This document shows positions 1 to 9,369 of a DNA stretch of 64,000 nt, piece after piece (the stretch's first letter is position 1; each line of letters begins with the position of its first letter). The notes beneath the pieces were generated by a model that was not told the origin of the DNA, did not search any database, and was given only the letters and a program-made list of their open reading frames with translations. A program made the position numbers and the translations under genes. This stretch comes from a gamma proteobacterium NOR5-3. GTDB lineage: Bacteria > Pseudomonadota > Gammaproteobacteria > Pseudomonadales > Halieaceae. The DNA lies in the NCBI GenBank assembly GCA_000158155.1, contig DS999407.1, forward strand, positions 191,919-255,918, read 5' to 3'.

Positions 1-104
1 TCATCTATAGAAAAGCGAAACGCTCCCTTATCCTCCGCTAACAGTTTGGCGTAAGTTGTTTTGCCAGAGCCGATAAATCCACAAATGAAATAGACGTTTA
101 CCAC
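1..104 (-). CDS. P-loop kinase-like NTPase, N-terminal fragment (runs off window)
   Basis: Read from a GTG at 104 the frame gives a beta strand and Walker A loop (CGFIGSGKTTYAKLL), then a short segment ending in FSID at the window edge. This looks like the start of an AAA_33/zeta-toxin-like small-molecule or nucleic-acid kinase, which bind ATP and transfer phosphate. Only 34 residues are visible, so substrate and length are unknown. The frame is a different one from the IS3 transposase that ends just upstream, and the IS sequence meets this gene around 105-115. The original ATG may have been lost to the insertion, so the present GTG is a guess. Confidence 0.55.
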   Translation of the reverse strand, partial: MVNVYFICGFIGSGKTTYAKLLAEDKGAFRFSID

Positions 105-111
105 GGAGTGG

Positions 112-876
112 CCTGACGTCATTGTAGTGCTGGCGCCAAGTCTCGATTCTAACTTTTGCTTCCGAACGAGTTCTGAACCATTCCATACCTAAGCACTCAT
201 CCCGAAACTTTCCGTTGAAACTCTCATTAGTGCCATTCTGCCAAGGCTTGCCCGGATCAATCAGCGCAGGATCACGTCCGTTGGTTACGGCCCAGTTGAG
301 CAATGCCTTTGACACGAACTCCGGTCCGTTGTCTGAGCGAATATGCTTGGGACTGCCACGCTCGCTGATGACTCTGCTTAGCACCTCAATCAACCTACCG
401 GAACGAATTGACCCCGCAACATCAATCGCCAGACATTCTCTTGTGTACTCGTCGATGAGCGTAAGACACTTCAACTGTTGCCCATTCGCACAGGCGTCAA
501 AGACAAAATCATACGCCCATACTCCATTGGCACCTGTGGGCGCATGGGGACGCGGTCTGCTGCGAGCAATGCGCTTCCTAGGGCGTTTCTTCGGTACCTG
601 GAGCCCCGCTTGGCTCCAAATTCGATACGCTCGCTCCTCACCCATAACATGCCCCTCTCTGTCGAGAAACACATGAATCCGACGATATCCATAACGTGGA
701 TATAAGCTCGAGAGACGCCTCATCGCGACAACGACGGGGGCATCTTTCGCGGCCAACTTCGACTCATAATGCAGTGCCGACCGCGCAACGTGAAGCAGCG
801 TGCAGGCTCTCCTCTCTGACAGGCCGCGCGACTTTGCGTAGGCCACCTGTCGTCGGCGAGCGGGCACGCTCACCAC
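112..876 (-). pseudogene. IS3-family transposase OrfB, 3' end lost
   Basis: This is an rve/DDE integrase-type transposase catalytic subunit. It shows the N-terminal region with YPRYGYRRI, a first Asp in WAYDFVFD, a second Asp in IRSDNGPEFVS, and the Glu in NGTNESFNGKFRDECL, so the DDE triad is present. The normal C-terminus after YNDVRP (usually HSSLG) is missing. The open frame instead runs on to position 28 through the reverse reading of the kinase gene, which is an artefact. Translation probably starts by frameshift from OrfA rather than at GTG 876. The missing end means the element can no longer be a complete transposable unit. Confidence 0.88.
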
Positions 877-1133
877 TTTTTTACGTTGATCTCCTTAATG
901 ATCTCGATCTCAAGATCCCGCTCAGCAAGAATTCTCTTGAGTCGGGCGTTCTCTTGCTCAACGGCTTTAAGTCGTCGGACATCTGACGGTTGCATGCCGT
1001 TAAAGTGCTTGCGCCAGTTGTAAATACTTGCCTCACTAACACCGTACTTCTTGGCAACCTCTGCAACCGTTGATTGTTCCGCCTCTTGGAGGATGGCAAC
1101 CATCTTCTCTTCGCTGAATCGTCCCTTCTTCAT
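870..1133 (-). CDS. IS3-family transposase OrfA (helix-turn-helix)
   Basis: The product is an 87-residue HTH_Tnp_1-type protein. It has SEEKMVAILQEAEQ, then the helix-turn-helix KKYGVSEASIYNWRKHF, then a leucine-zipper-like tail (RLKAVEQENARLKRILAE). It binds the IS ends and forms OrfAB by frameshift. A heptamer A AAA AAG lies at 882-876 on the minus strand at the very end of OrfA. A -1 slip there enters the OrfB frame (KKVVSVPARRR), the classical IS3 arrangement. Length and motifs are normal for an IS407/IS2-like group. Confidence 0.9.
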   Translation of the reverse strand: MKKGRFSEEKMVAILQEAEQSTVAEVAKKYGVSEASIYNWRKHFNGMQPSDVRRLKAVEQENARLKRILAERDLEIEIIKEINVKKW

Positions 1134-1192
1134 CTCGCTTCCTCGTCATCAGGAAGCCATCTTCTCAAATCTGGTGTGGTCCGAAAAACTCA

Positions 1193-1812
1193 GGGCAGGC
1201 CATGACGCTGAACCCGGGGACTTCGTGCCAACGCGAGCCCTCGCGAAAAATTACTGGCTTCGACAATGCTCCCATCATGTCTGAAATTCCGCTAGGACCG
1301 ACTCTCGACGCTGTGCTCTGACACAGCGACAGATCGATAGCATCGACTCGGTCGAGCATCTCTGTTGCCTGCACCGCCATCAGACCCGAAAACCCGGGCC
1401 ACAAGCCGGCCATCATGAGCGAGGGGGTACGAGCCTCTATCGCACGGTCATTCAGTGCGTGAACGCGATCGATAAAGTTCTGTTCGATAGATAAGTCAAG
1501 ACAGGGTACGCCATGCTCAAGGCACGCGATTTGTACCTCCGGCCATTCTTGCCTGAGACAGCTAATCACGCCGGTGACATCCGAGGCGATGCCATCGCGG
1601 ATACTCGCGGGATCACGCAGGTCGATCCGCATCGGCGAAGCCCCCGGATATCCCTGCGCCTGCGTTATGGCACGCTCAAGCCGGTAGTCCCCGAGGGCGA
1701 GTGCACTCGGGCCGCACTGGCGCGCGATCTCTGCACACACCTTTCGTCCCACACCGCCTGCCGAACCGATCACGAGAATCCGCGATCTTGCTGCGCCTGC
1801 CTTAATGTCCAT
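1193..1812 (-). pseudogene. Saccharopine-dehydrogenase-like NAD(P)-binding protein, truncated by IS3
   Basis: The N-terminal Rossmann segment ILVIGSAGGVGRKVCAEI carries a GxxGxxG-type dinucleotide loop. Further on are ALGDYRLERA and VISCLRQEWPEVQIACLEHG, the pattern of saccharopine dehydrogenase/reductase-like (COG1748-type) proteins. About 206 residues remain, where full-length relatives have roughly 350-420. The frame is cut at about 1192 by the IS3 end (the final residues are IS-encoded). ATG 1812 follows an in-frame TAG three codons upstream, with no strong ribosome-binding site. It is probably non-functional. The substrate is not predictable. Confidence 0.75.
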
Positions 1813-2216
1813 TTTCTCATGCTACAGGAGGCCGCTGTTTGCCGGAGCATGCAGGATTTAAGCCCGCTACTCGTCGCGAGCCGACGCCTCATAATCCAAA
1901 GCTTAGTCAAACGGTAAATCGACTGCTCTCTTTGACCGGAAAAAACTGACAACGGCCTTCGATAGAGCCCAAGTCTTTGTTGGCTATCAGGTTGTTTGAA
2001 AATTCTTCGCCACATTTGAACTGGGAGGCAGCTTTTCAAAACAGGTCGCTTCCGCCTACAAACACTGCAATTCGAGAAAGGTCGGCTCGCGCCTGCGAAA
2101 GCCGATCTCTAGCTATGCCGCAAACCACCTCCAGACGGCCGGTCGAATTGAGTGTAGCCTGGGTCGGATCTCGACTATCAGCGGCCTCTCTGTGTCACTA
2201 AGCGATTGAGCAACAC
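1813..2216. other. Intergenic stretch, nothing recognised
   Basis: This is the 404-base gap between the broken dehydrogenase-like gene and the IS256 element. Short open frames exist on both strands but none has a ribosome-binding site or recognisable protein features. No tRNA, repeat or clear terminator was seen. Confidence 0.5.
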
Positions 2217-3512
2217 CTTTTCTGTAAATTCAGTTATCCCTCGACCGCAGTTTGCTAGTCGCCGAAGGTGACGTAGCGCTTCTCAGCGGTCTGCCAGTCT
2301 TCCGCGATTTCCATCAGCACCGCCGACACCAGTCGAAGGCACGATGCCTCGTTGGGGAACAGCCGCGCGACTCGCGTGCGCCGGCGGATCTCCTCGTTCA
2401 GCCGCTCCACCAGGTTCGTAGTGCGCAGCCGTCGTCGATGCGACGGCGGCAGGCTGAACACCGTGAAGCCTTCCGGTAGCGCTTCCTCAGCCCAGCTGGC
2501 CAGCTTGGGCGCCGTCTTGCGGTACCGCTCAACGAAACGCTCCAGGAGCCGCTGTGCCTCGTCCCGATCCGGCGCGTTGAAGATCGCCCGGATGTCCGCC
2601 GCGACCGGCCCTCGTTTCGCTACCGTCGGCACATACTGCCCGGCATTCTGCTGCAGATGAAACTGGCAGCGCTGCCAGGGCACACTGGGAAACACGGCCC
2701 TGCGCGCCGCCTGCAGGCCTACGTGGGCGTCGCTGACGATCACCTCCTGCCGTACAGGCCCCGATCCTTGAGCTCGCTCAGGAATGCCCGCCAGTGTACC
2801 TCGGCCTCTGACAGAGAAACGGAGCAACCCAGCACATCGCGTCGGCCGTCGGCGTCGACGCCGCAGGCAATCAGCACGGCGGCATCCAGCACCTGTCCGC
2901 CCTGGCGGACCTTCTCATACTGGGCGTCCAGGAAGAGGTAACGGTACTGCCCCAGCTCGCGCTCACGCCAGGCGCTCAGCAGTTTGTCGAGCTCAACCGC
3001 CGCGCGGGAGACCTGTGTCGAGCTGACGTCCATGCCGCACAACTCCTCCACGATCCGCTTCACCCGGCGAGTTGACACGCCCTGCACGTACATTTCGGCG
3101 ATCGACAGCAACAGCGCTCGTTCCGAGCGCAGGCCCTTCTCCAGGCTCTGCGGATAGAACTCGCAGTCCCGGGTCTGCGGCACCCGCAGCGGCAGCTCAC
3201 CGAGCCGTGTCTTGACGGTCTTGGCCTTGAAGCCGTTGGCGCAGCCGCGCCGTTCCTCGGTACGTTCATACGGCCGGGCACCGAGGTGCTCGCTGCGCTC
3301 GGCGACCATCGCCGTATTCATGAGCACCGTGACAGCCTCGGCGAGGGCGTCGAAGCCATTGTCTTTGAGCAGTTCCACTGCATCGATAATCGAACTATCC
3401 TGAGTATGCTGAGCCATTCTGTTGTCCTCTCGTAGCAAATTGCTAAGTTCGCAATCGAGAGATTAACCGGGTGGCTCAGCTCTTTCTCGCCACCGCCAAA
3501 TTACAGAAAGAA
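2217..3512 (-). mobile_element. IS256-family element
   Basis: The transposase gene is flanked by matching ends: TTTTCTGTAAATT begins near 2218 on the plus strand, and its imperfect inverse AAATTACAGAAAG lies at 3498-3510. These are taken as the terminal inverted repeats. The immediately flanking 8-10 bases are not identical, so no target-site duplication is claimed. The transposase is frameshifted, so the copy is probably inactive on its own. Confidence 0.75.
2255..3417 (-). pseudogene. IS256-family (mutator-type) transposase, frameshifted
   Basis: This is a DDE transposase split over two frames. The upstream part (from 3417 to about 2750) has ALAEAVTVLMNTAMVAERSE, the conserved ERTEERRGCANG block, and the first catalytic Asp in YRYLFLDAQYEKVR. 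The downstream part has the second Asp in VIVSDAHVGLQAARRAVF, then VPWQRCQFHLQQNA, and the catalytic Glu in LRTTNLVERLNEEIRRRT. The join falls at about 2745-2755, after SELKDRGL. Correcting one indel restores a normal product of about 387 residues. The start chosen is ATG 3417, behind AGAGGA, rather than the longer open frame to 3438. Stop is at 2255. Confidence 0.9.
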
Positions 3513-3955
3513 TGATGCACTACCGAGTACCGTGAAGGCTTAGGGTTAGTGACGTAAACCAGTCCAAGAAATTAGCCGCATCCCCCCCTGGGTCACTATT
3601 AAGTGCAAATCAACACCTCGTTCGGCCAGTAGATCTTCAATATCGCATTTTTTGTCAGCGGAGTTTATATGCCCCTGATTCCTAGACACTTAAAGTGGTG
3701 CGTCGCCTTTACGGCCATCAACCGCGTAATGCCCTGTCGGGATCTTTCACCGCTTTATCCCTATAGCACGACGCGGTGCCCTTGCAAAATGCGCGCGTTG
3801 TCTGATGTAGTCTGACAGCAAGCCAGAGACCTGGGCGGAATCTCGGCAAGCGTCGCAAGACGGAGTTAACGTGCACTGGCTTATGACGTTTCTATCTAGG
3901 TAAATGTCGGGCTAAGCCTATGGGGCGTGTAATCGCCTGCGGCGTATGGTTTCTC
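3513..3955. other. Gap holding a small IS21-end / IS6-transposase scrap
   Basis: On the minus strand, bases about 3652-3625 translate as DIEDLLAERGV, the IS6-transposase motif seen intact at 46.8-47.5 kb. It runs straight into GTTGATTTGCACTTAATAG followed by TGACCCA, which resembles the IS21-type end at 9.0 kb. This suggests an IS21 insertion into an old IS6 copy, now almost fully deleted. The rest of the gap shows nothing recognisable. Confidence 0.4.
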
Positions 3956-6871
3956 CTACTGTGCGATTGAATCTGGAATCTCGATGTTCATCAACTCGAG
4001 TGCGTATTTGGCAGACTGGTACTCAAGCGTGTGAGGTAAGTATCGCCCGGTAAGTACAGATAATTGCTCAAGCGCCATGTCCGCCTCGAAATCGTCTCCG
4101 GTGGCTTGTCGCAACGCAAGTCGGCCGAACTCAACTAGCGCATCGATCTGGCGACCTTTGGGCGCAATGTCGCCCAGCACTCCCTCAGCTTCCATGTACC
4201 GGTCAAGGGCAATCAGATTTAAAGCTGCATTGACAGCACTAATTACATACCAATCACCACCGTTACCACGTACTACGGGATAATCCATAAACGCTTTCAA
4301 TGATAGCTCCAACTGACCGTTCTTCCGATAAACAAACCCGTAGACGTCCCATGCAGGCGGTTGTCCTATTACAATGGATTGATCGGCCGCCTCGAGCGCC
4401 GATTGGTCATCTCCAAGCGCTAACTCAGTGCGTGACAGTACGGCCCAAGCCATGCCCTTTTGCATCGACTGGGCGACGTCGATGGAGGTGATCATTTTTT
4501 TGGCTTGCTCAAGGTTGCCTGTGTAGTACGAGCAAATCGCCATATAGGCAGTGAATACATCTTGATAGGCCCGAATGGGTGCAGGACTCGAACTAAGCTT
4601 GTTTAGGCTTTGGTGTGCGATCCTTTGGCATTCCGGGTAATCACCTAAAGCAAATGTCGATTCGATTAGCGCTTGCTGCAACGCCTCTTCGATGCTTGGA
4701 GGGACGATGTCAAGCGTGGAGATTAGGTCGAGACCATGCAGGGCAACAGCACGAGCGGATTCGGGGTCATCTGCGGCGGTCATCATCACCGATAGTTTGC
4801 TGTAAGCAGCTATAGAGGCCGCATGTGCGTCGCCCAAGTTCGTCGTGGTCCAGTCGACCTGTTCGCGTGCGATGTTGAGTGCCTCTTCGCCGTCCTCGCG
4901 AAAATAAGTCGCCGCTATCAACCAATTGGCCGCACGCATGACCAAGATGTGATCCAGAGGGCGAACACGCCGACCCATTTCCAGCGCGCGACGACTCGTT
5001 TCGATGGCCTCGTCAATGTCGAGACGGTGATAACGTAACCGCGCTGTGAGAATAAGAGCGCGGACGTGCTCTCGCGACTCAGTGCCAAATTGTTGCTTCG
5101 CCGTCGCAACAACATGCTCCGCAAAACTGATGTCGTCAGGCGATCTGTTGCCGCTTAGCGTTAGAATATTCCTCGCTCTAAGTGCTTCCAGCAGCACTCT
5201 TGCCTCATCCGGCGTTTGTGGAGGGTCGACGAGAGCGACCGCGTTTAGAATTTGCGTCCGCGCTTCGTCATAGTGCGCCTGCTGCGCCATTACGCTAGCT
5301 TCAAGAAGTAGAATGCTGCCGCGCATGTGATTTGGCGTATCGTTGGACATGAGAGTGATTGCGGTTCGTATGTTCTGCTCTGCGCCCTCCAAGTTTCCGT
5401 TGCTGAAACGAACCTGGGCGATTCTGTATAGCAATGTAAGCGTGAGCGCACCTTCGAGCCCCAGCTCACGAATTCGGTCGTAGCGCGAATCTGTCCACAG
5501 TTCGTCGCGGCCCAACTTGCCCTCCAGATTGTCGAGCACCTGCCTAACGGTGAGTCCCGCACGATTATCCTTATTCCAGGGATCCGCCGTCAGTAACATG
5601 TCGCCCATTAACTGCGACACAGCGGTTGACAATGTAGCCTGACGCTCGGACTCCGCGTTGGATACGAGCGCGCTGACCACGCCAAAGCTGATCGCCAGCA
5701 CCACTGCCAACACCGCTGCCACCGTAACGCGATTGCGACGTATGAACTTCTTAAGGTGGTAAATGAACGTTGGCGCACGCGCAGAAACGGGGCGGGATTC
5801 ACGATAGGCTTCGAGGTCATTGATGAGCAGGAAGATCGACGGATAGCGATCTGCCCGGTCTTTTTCCAAGCACTTCATCACAATCCACGCTATATCCTCT
5901 TTAAGCAGTTGCGAAAGCTCGCCAGTTCTCAGGCTGCGATTCGATGCGATAGCTTCTTTTTCCGTTTCCTGAGCCAGACCCGCAAACCGTGTCGTTGGGA
6001 GAGGAACGGGCGCCTCCTTCAGCTGCCTCACCGATTGTCGGTCATCGAGACCAATCCCGCTGATTGGCAGCACCCCGGTGATCAGTTCATACAGGACGGT
6101 GCCCAAGCTGTAGATATCGGAGCGCGTATCGAGATCTGCCGCGCCATCGACCTGCTCTGGACTTGAATAGAGTGGGGTGCCAACGAAAGTCCCTATCTGC
6201 GTGTGCAGTGACTCCGGGCTGAACTTGCGTTGCAATGATTTAACCAGCCCAAAGTCGATGATTTTTACGACGGGGGTATCATCAACTCGTGTGACTAGAA
6301 TGTTTGCAGGCTTCAGATCTCGGTGAACAACACCCTTCTGGTGGGCATGCGCCACGCCAGCGCACACCTGCAGGAATAACTCAACACGCTGATGGAGGTT
6401 CAGTCTGTGGTGATCACAGTACGCTGTTATCGCTTCACCGGGTACGTATTCCATAGCGAGGTAAGGTTGCGACTCGCCTGTTTTCCCTGCATCAATAATA
6501 GCGGCCACGTTGGGGTGGGACATGAGCGCCAGTGCTCTAGTCTCAGCCTCGAAGCGAACCAGGTTTTCCTTCGTTCCCTGAATTTCCTTTAGTACTTTCA
6601 ACGCCACCAGGCGCTCAATAGGTTCGTGCTGCTCTGCCAAATAGACGGCCCCCATCCCGCCATCACCCAAATGGTCCAGCAAGCGATAGGGCCCGATTCT
6701 TCCACCTGACGGTAAGCTATCGGCATCGAATTTTAGTGGGCTCGACATCAGCCCTGTGACCGAGGCCAGCAGATTTTCATCACTCGCGCACGCGCGCTCG
6801 AGAAAGGCTTTTCGCTCTGGCTCTCGTAATGATAGAGCCTCGCGCATGATGTCGGAAATGTCACGATTCAC
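3956..6871 (-). CDS. Membrane-anchored Ser/Thr protein kinase with TPR-like C-terminal region
   Basis: The product is a 971-residue Hanks-type kinase. Visible elements, with rough residues, are the glycine loop GDGGMGAVYLAEQ (about 68), the Lys in VALKVLKEI (about 90), the catalytic loop VHRDLKPANILV (about 181), IDFGLVKSL (about 204), TPLYSSPEQVDG and SDIYSLGTVLYELITG. A single hydrophobic segment (VAAVLAVVLAISFGVVSALV, about 383-408) should anchor it. The remaining ~560 residues are helical repeats of TPR type, presumably on the other side of the membrane and sensing or binding partners. GTG 6871 is preferred over the TTG at 6919 because AAGGAGG lies six bases before it. It is alone on its strand between IS remnants, with no phosphatase or effector next to it. 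Target unknown. Confidence 0.93.
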   Translation of the reverse strand: MNRDISDIMREALSLREPERKAFLERACASDENLLASVTGLMSSPLKFDADSLPSGGRIGPYRLLDHLGDGGMGAVYLAEQHEPIERLVALKVLKEIQGTKENLVRFEAETRALALMSHPNVAAIIDAGKTGESQPYLAMEYVPGEAITAYCDHHRLNLHQRVELFLQVCAGVAHAHQKGVVHRDLKPANILVTRVDDTPVVKIIDFGLVKSLQRKFSPESLHTQIGTFVGTPLYSSPEQVDGAADLDTRSDIYSLGTVLYELITGVLPISGIGLDDRQSVRQLKEAPVPLPTTRFAGLAQETEKEAIASNRSLRTGELSQLLKEDIAWIVMKCLEKDRADRYPSIFLLINDLEAYRESRPVSARAPTFIYHLKKFIRRNRVTVAAVLAVVLAISFGVVSALVSNAESERQATLSTAVSQLMGDMLLTADPWNKDNRAGLTVRQVLDNLEGKLGRDELWTDSRYDRIRELGLEGALTLTLLYRIAQVRFSNGNLEGAEQNIRTAITLMSNDTPNHMRGSILLLEASVMAQQAHYDEARTQILNAVALVDPPQTPDEARVLLEALRARNILTLSGNRSPDDISFAEHVVATAKQQFGTESREHVRALILTARLRYHRLDIDEAIETSRRALEMGRRVRPLDHILVMRAANWLIAATYFREDGEEALNIAREQVDWTTTNLGDAHAASIAAYSKLSVMMTAADDPESARAVALHGLDLISTLDIVPPSIEEALQQALIESTFALGDYPECQRIAHQSLNKLSSSPAPIRAYQDVFTAYMAICSYYTGNLEQAKKMITSIDVAQSMQKGMAWAVLSRTELALGDDQSALEAADQSIVIGQPPAWDVYGFVYRKNGQLELSLKAFMDYPVVRGNGGDWYVISAVNAALNLIALDRYMEAEGVLGDIAPKGRQIDALVEFGRLALRQATGDDFEADMALEQLSVLTGRYLPHTLEYQSAKYALELMNIEIPDSIAQ

Positions 6872-7497
6872 GGTGTGCCTCCTTTCCATCACCCTTAAGG
6901 GAACTAACGGTGGTGACAAGCTAAGTCTCGGACTCTATAACGACCCAGCCTTAGAATATCCATACTTCAAAGCGCGAACGCGCTTACCCTGTGGTTCCGA
7001 TAGTCCTCAGCTCCGAAGGGCCTTCCGAGGTTGAACGGATTGAGAATGGCCGCATGAGCACTACGAAACCTCACTCGCCCAGCATTCTGCCCGGTCGTTA
7101 TCCCCCTTACCTCACGGCCCACTGCCTATACGCGGCCATCATTAGCATCCGGCCCGACAATACCGCCAGCGCCCAGGACCCCAGCGTAGGTATTACCGTC
7201 GCTCCCGGAGGGGCGTCACTACCTCACGAGGGTCGATGTCCGAGCCCCGACTGGGGCTATAACCACTCTTGGAGGCACCTATACTCGACAGGTCAGAGGT
7301 TACTTTTGCATGTAAGCCAACGTCTTGTCGTTACATATTCTAGCTACTTATACGAGATTCTGTCCATTTTGTGCACTACGTCACACTCGAAGGATAACGT
7401 AAATTATCTTTCGCACATTTGAGTAAGGGGCGGTGCCTCCGCAAGTTGATAGGATTGAGTTGCGAAGCTTAATCAGACAACAGGGGAAGACACCGCC
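6872..7497. other. Intergenic region upstream of the kinase, no gene recognised
   Basis: This region should hold the kinase promoter (minus strand) and, near 7424-7497, the left end of the damaged IS256-type element. A short perfect inverted repeat AGCCCC-GACT-GGGGCT lies at 7243-7258 but has no T-run. No convincing small ORF or RNA was seen. Confidence 0.45.
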
Positions 7498-8129
7498 ATG
7501 AGCTACGATAACGAGAGCAAAGCATTGGGTATAGTCGTCAAGATCGATGATGCACGGATTCAGGATCACTTGGGTGAGCTGGTTCGCGGCACAGTCGAAG
7601 AGAGGCTCAACGCGATGTTAGATGCGGAAGCAGATGCGCTGTGTGGCGCGCAGCGCTATGAACGATCACCTGATCGTGTCGATACCCGAGCCGGACACTA
7701 CGACCGCAAGTTTCACTCCAAGGCTGGCAAGGTCAACCTCAAGGTTCCCAAGCTGCGTCGCCAGACCTTTGAGACAGTAATTATTGAACGATACAAGCGG
7801 CGTGAAACGTCGATTGAAGAAGCATTGATGGAGATGTACCTGGCCGGTGTTTCCGTACGACGCGTGGAAGATGTCGCGGAGGCGCTCTGGGGTACTCGCG
7901 TGAGTTCTGGCACGGTGAGCTAGTTCAACAAAAAGGTCTACAAGCACATTGAGGTCTGGCATAACCGGCCAATAGAGGGTGATTACCCTTACGTGTACCT
8001 CGAAGGTATTGTTCTTAAGCGTAGCTGGGCTGGCGAGGTTAAAAACGTGTCGGTGCTGGTGGCCATCGGTGTCGACCAGGACGGCTACCGCAAGATTCTG
8101 GGCGTCCAGGAAAGCCATAATGGAGTTAC
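7498..8129 (+). pseudogene. IS256-family transposase, nonsense-mutated and truncated
   Basis: The first 141 codons give an IS256-type N-terminus: LNAMLDAEADALCGAQRYER, RAGHYDRKFHSKAGKVNLKV, IIERYKRRETSIEEALMEMY and VSVRRVEDVAEALWG. A TAG at 7921-7923 interrupts, and the same frame resumes with FNKKVYKHIEVW and VAIGVDQDGYRKILGVQES. It is lost at about 8130, where IS3-family sequence begins. The first catalytic Asp region appears altered and the second Asp and Glu are absent. It is a different lineage from the IS256 copy at 2.2-3.5 kb. Probably inert. Confidence 0.85.
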
Positions 8130-8181
8130 CAGGGTTTCGTGGACACTATCACTCGATAACCTAAAAAGGCCGAGGTGAAAT

Positions 8182-8889
8182 GTGTACCGAAGAATCGAAT
8201 CTAGTGCAGTTCGTCGTAAGTACGAGTTGATCAAAGCCAAGCAAGGTAAGCACAGCGTCAGCATGATGTGCCGACTGCTTAGTGTGGCGGCCCCCAGCGG
8301 CTATTACGCGTGGCTCAAGAACCCTCTGTCAGCTCGTTCCAAAGAGGATGCCCGTTTGCTGCGATTGATTCGAGCATCGTTTGAAGCCAGCCAGGGCGTC
8401 TATGGCGCCCCCCGCGTATTCTTGGACCTTAAAGAGGTCGGAGAAACCTGTAGTAAGAATCGTGTTGCCAGAATTATGCGCGAAAATGGCATCCGAGCTC
8501 AGGCGGGGTACCGCACGCGTCGATATGTCGCCGGCAAGCCGACCGAACTTATCCCGAATTTAGTCAAACGAAACTTCACGGTGTCGCAGCCTGATCGGAT
8601 CTGGGTGACGGACATCACTTATATTCGCACTTGGGAGGGCTGGCTCTACGTGGCGGTTGTTTTGGATCTGTTTTCCAGAAAGGTAATCGGCTGGGCTGCG
8701 CGGCAAACAATCCATCGTGAACTGGCCCTCGATGCGATTTTGATGGCGGTACTCAAGCGAAAGCCCAATGGAACGATCATCCATTCCGACCAAGGCTCTC
8801 AGTATGGCAGTGATGACTGGAGACGGTTCTGCCGAACGAACAAGCTAGAGCCAAGCAAGAGCCGGCGAGGTAATTGCTGGGACACTCAG
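8182..8889 (+). pseudogene. IS3-family transposase OrfB, C-terminus missing
   Basis: This is a second IS3 lineage (IS150/IS3-like). It has SGYYAWLKNPLSARS, the HTH_21 region GVYGAPRVFLDL, rve catalytic Asp residues in RIWVTDITYIRT and IIHSDQGSQYGSDDW, and the end signature SRRGNCWD. The Glu-containing block that should follow (NAVAESFF-like) is absent. The frame then runs through unrelated sequence to 8922. No OrfA is seen upstream; only about 50 bases separate it from the truncated IS256 gene. Both ends are therefore missing. Confidence 0.85.
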
Positions 8890-9007
8890 TCTAATATTCT
8901 TATGAACACCGTGCCGGTCTGACCCGTGCTGGGATTGGCTGTCATGCCTTTGCGTTGACCTGTCGACCGGTATCGGTGTTTCCCGTGTAAATCGGGATCT
9001 GAGCTAG

Positions 9008-9117
9008 TGACCTGTTGATTTGCACCCAAAACTGACCCACTAACCCCCCAGATTTGCATCGAATATTGACCCACGTACAACCCTTCCCTGCACAAGGAAA
9101 CGGCAGGGGTTATAGGA
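9008..9117 (+). mobile_element. IS21-type terminal repeats
   Basis: Two tandem, similar segments occur just before the istA-like gene. One starts GATTTGCACCCAAAACTG and continues ACCCAC (about 9016-9040). The other starts GATTTGCATCGAATATTG and continues ACCCAC (about 9051-9075). IS21-family ends characteristically carry multiple repeats of this kind, which IstA binds. The far end is not present. Confidence 0.65.
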
Positions 9118-9357
9118 GTGATAGACGTGGCATTAGTAAGTGTTATCAGGCGCTGGCATCTTCGTGAAGGTATGCCGATCCGTGAGATTGCCCGCCGCAC
9201 CGGCCTTTCTCGCAATACAGTGCGCAAATATCTGGCCAGCCAAGAGCTGGAACCCAGCTACCCCTCACGCAAGTCACCGAGCAAGCTGGATAGTTACGAA
9301 GAGACCTTAACCAACTGGCTGTTTCGCGAGTCTCGCCGACACCGCAAGCGTAAGCGA
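9118..9357 (+). pseudogene. istA: IS21-family transposase IstA, N-terminal fragment
   Basis: The remaining ~78 residues carry the IstA DNA-binding start: VIRRWHLREGMPIREIARRT followed by GLSRNTVRKYLAS, a helix-turn-helix, then KLDSYEETLTNWL. Full IstA is about 400-500 residues and contains an rve catalytic core, all missing here. Reading frame sense ends after SRRHRKRKR, and IS66-derived sequence in the opposite direction begins within about 15 bases. Start is GTG 9118 or GTG 9127; the second sits at better distance from TAGGAG. IstB is absent. Confidence 0.75.
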
Positions 9358-9369
9358 TGGTAAATCAGC

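Larger units (their letters stand above)
112..1192 (-). mobile_element. IS3-family element, truncated at its 3' end
   Basis: The unit covers OrfA and OrfB. The promoter-side end is inferred at about 1192, where the reading of the interrupted neighbouring gene stops making sense and the minus strand starts TGAGTTTTTCGGACC. The other end is missing, and the sequence passes directly into the P-loop gene at about 105-115. No matching second inverted repeat is visible in the first 120 bases, so no target duplication can be assessed. Confidence 0.7.

Noticed and set aside
28-111. C-terminal extension of the IS3 OrfB frame
   Set aside because: It is the kinase gene read in the wrong frame. A perfect Walker A appears in the other frame.
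1770-2039. 89-codon minus-strand frame
   Set aside because: It overlaps the dehydrogenase-like gene start, has odd composition and no ribosome-binding site.
7243-7258. Hairpin AGCCCC-GACT-GGGGCT as a terminator
   Set aside because: There is no T-run and no gene ending there on either strand.
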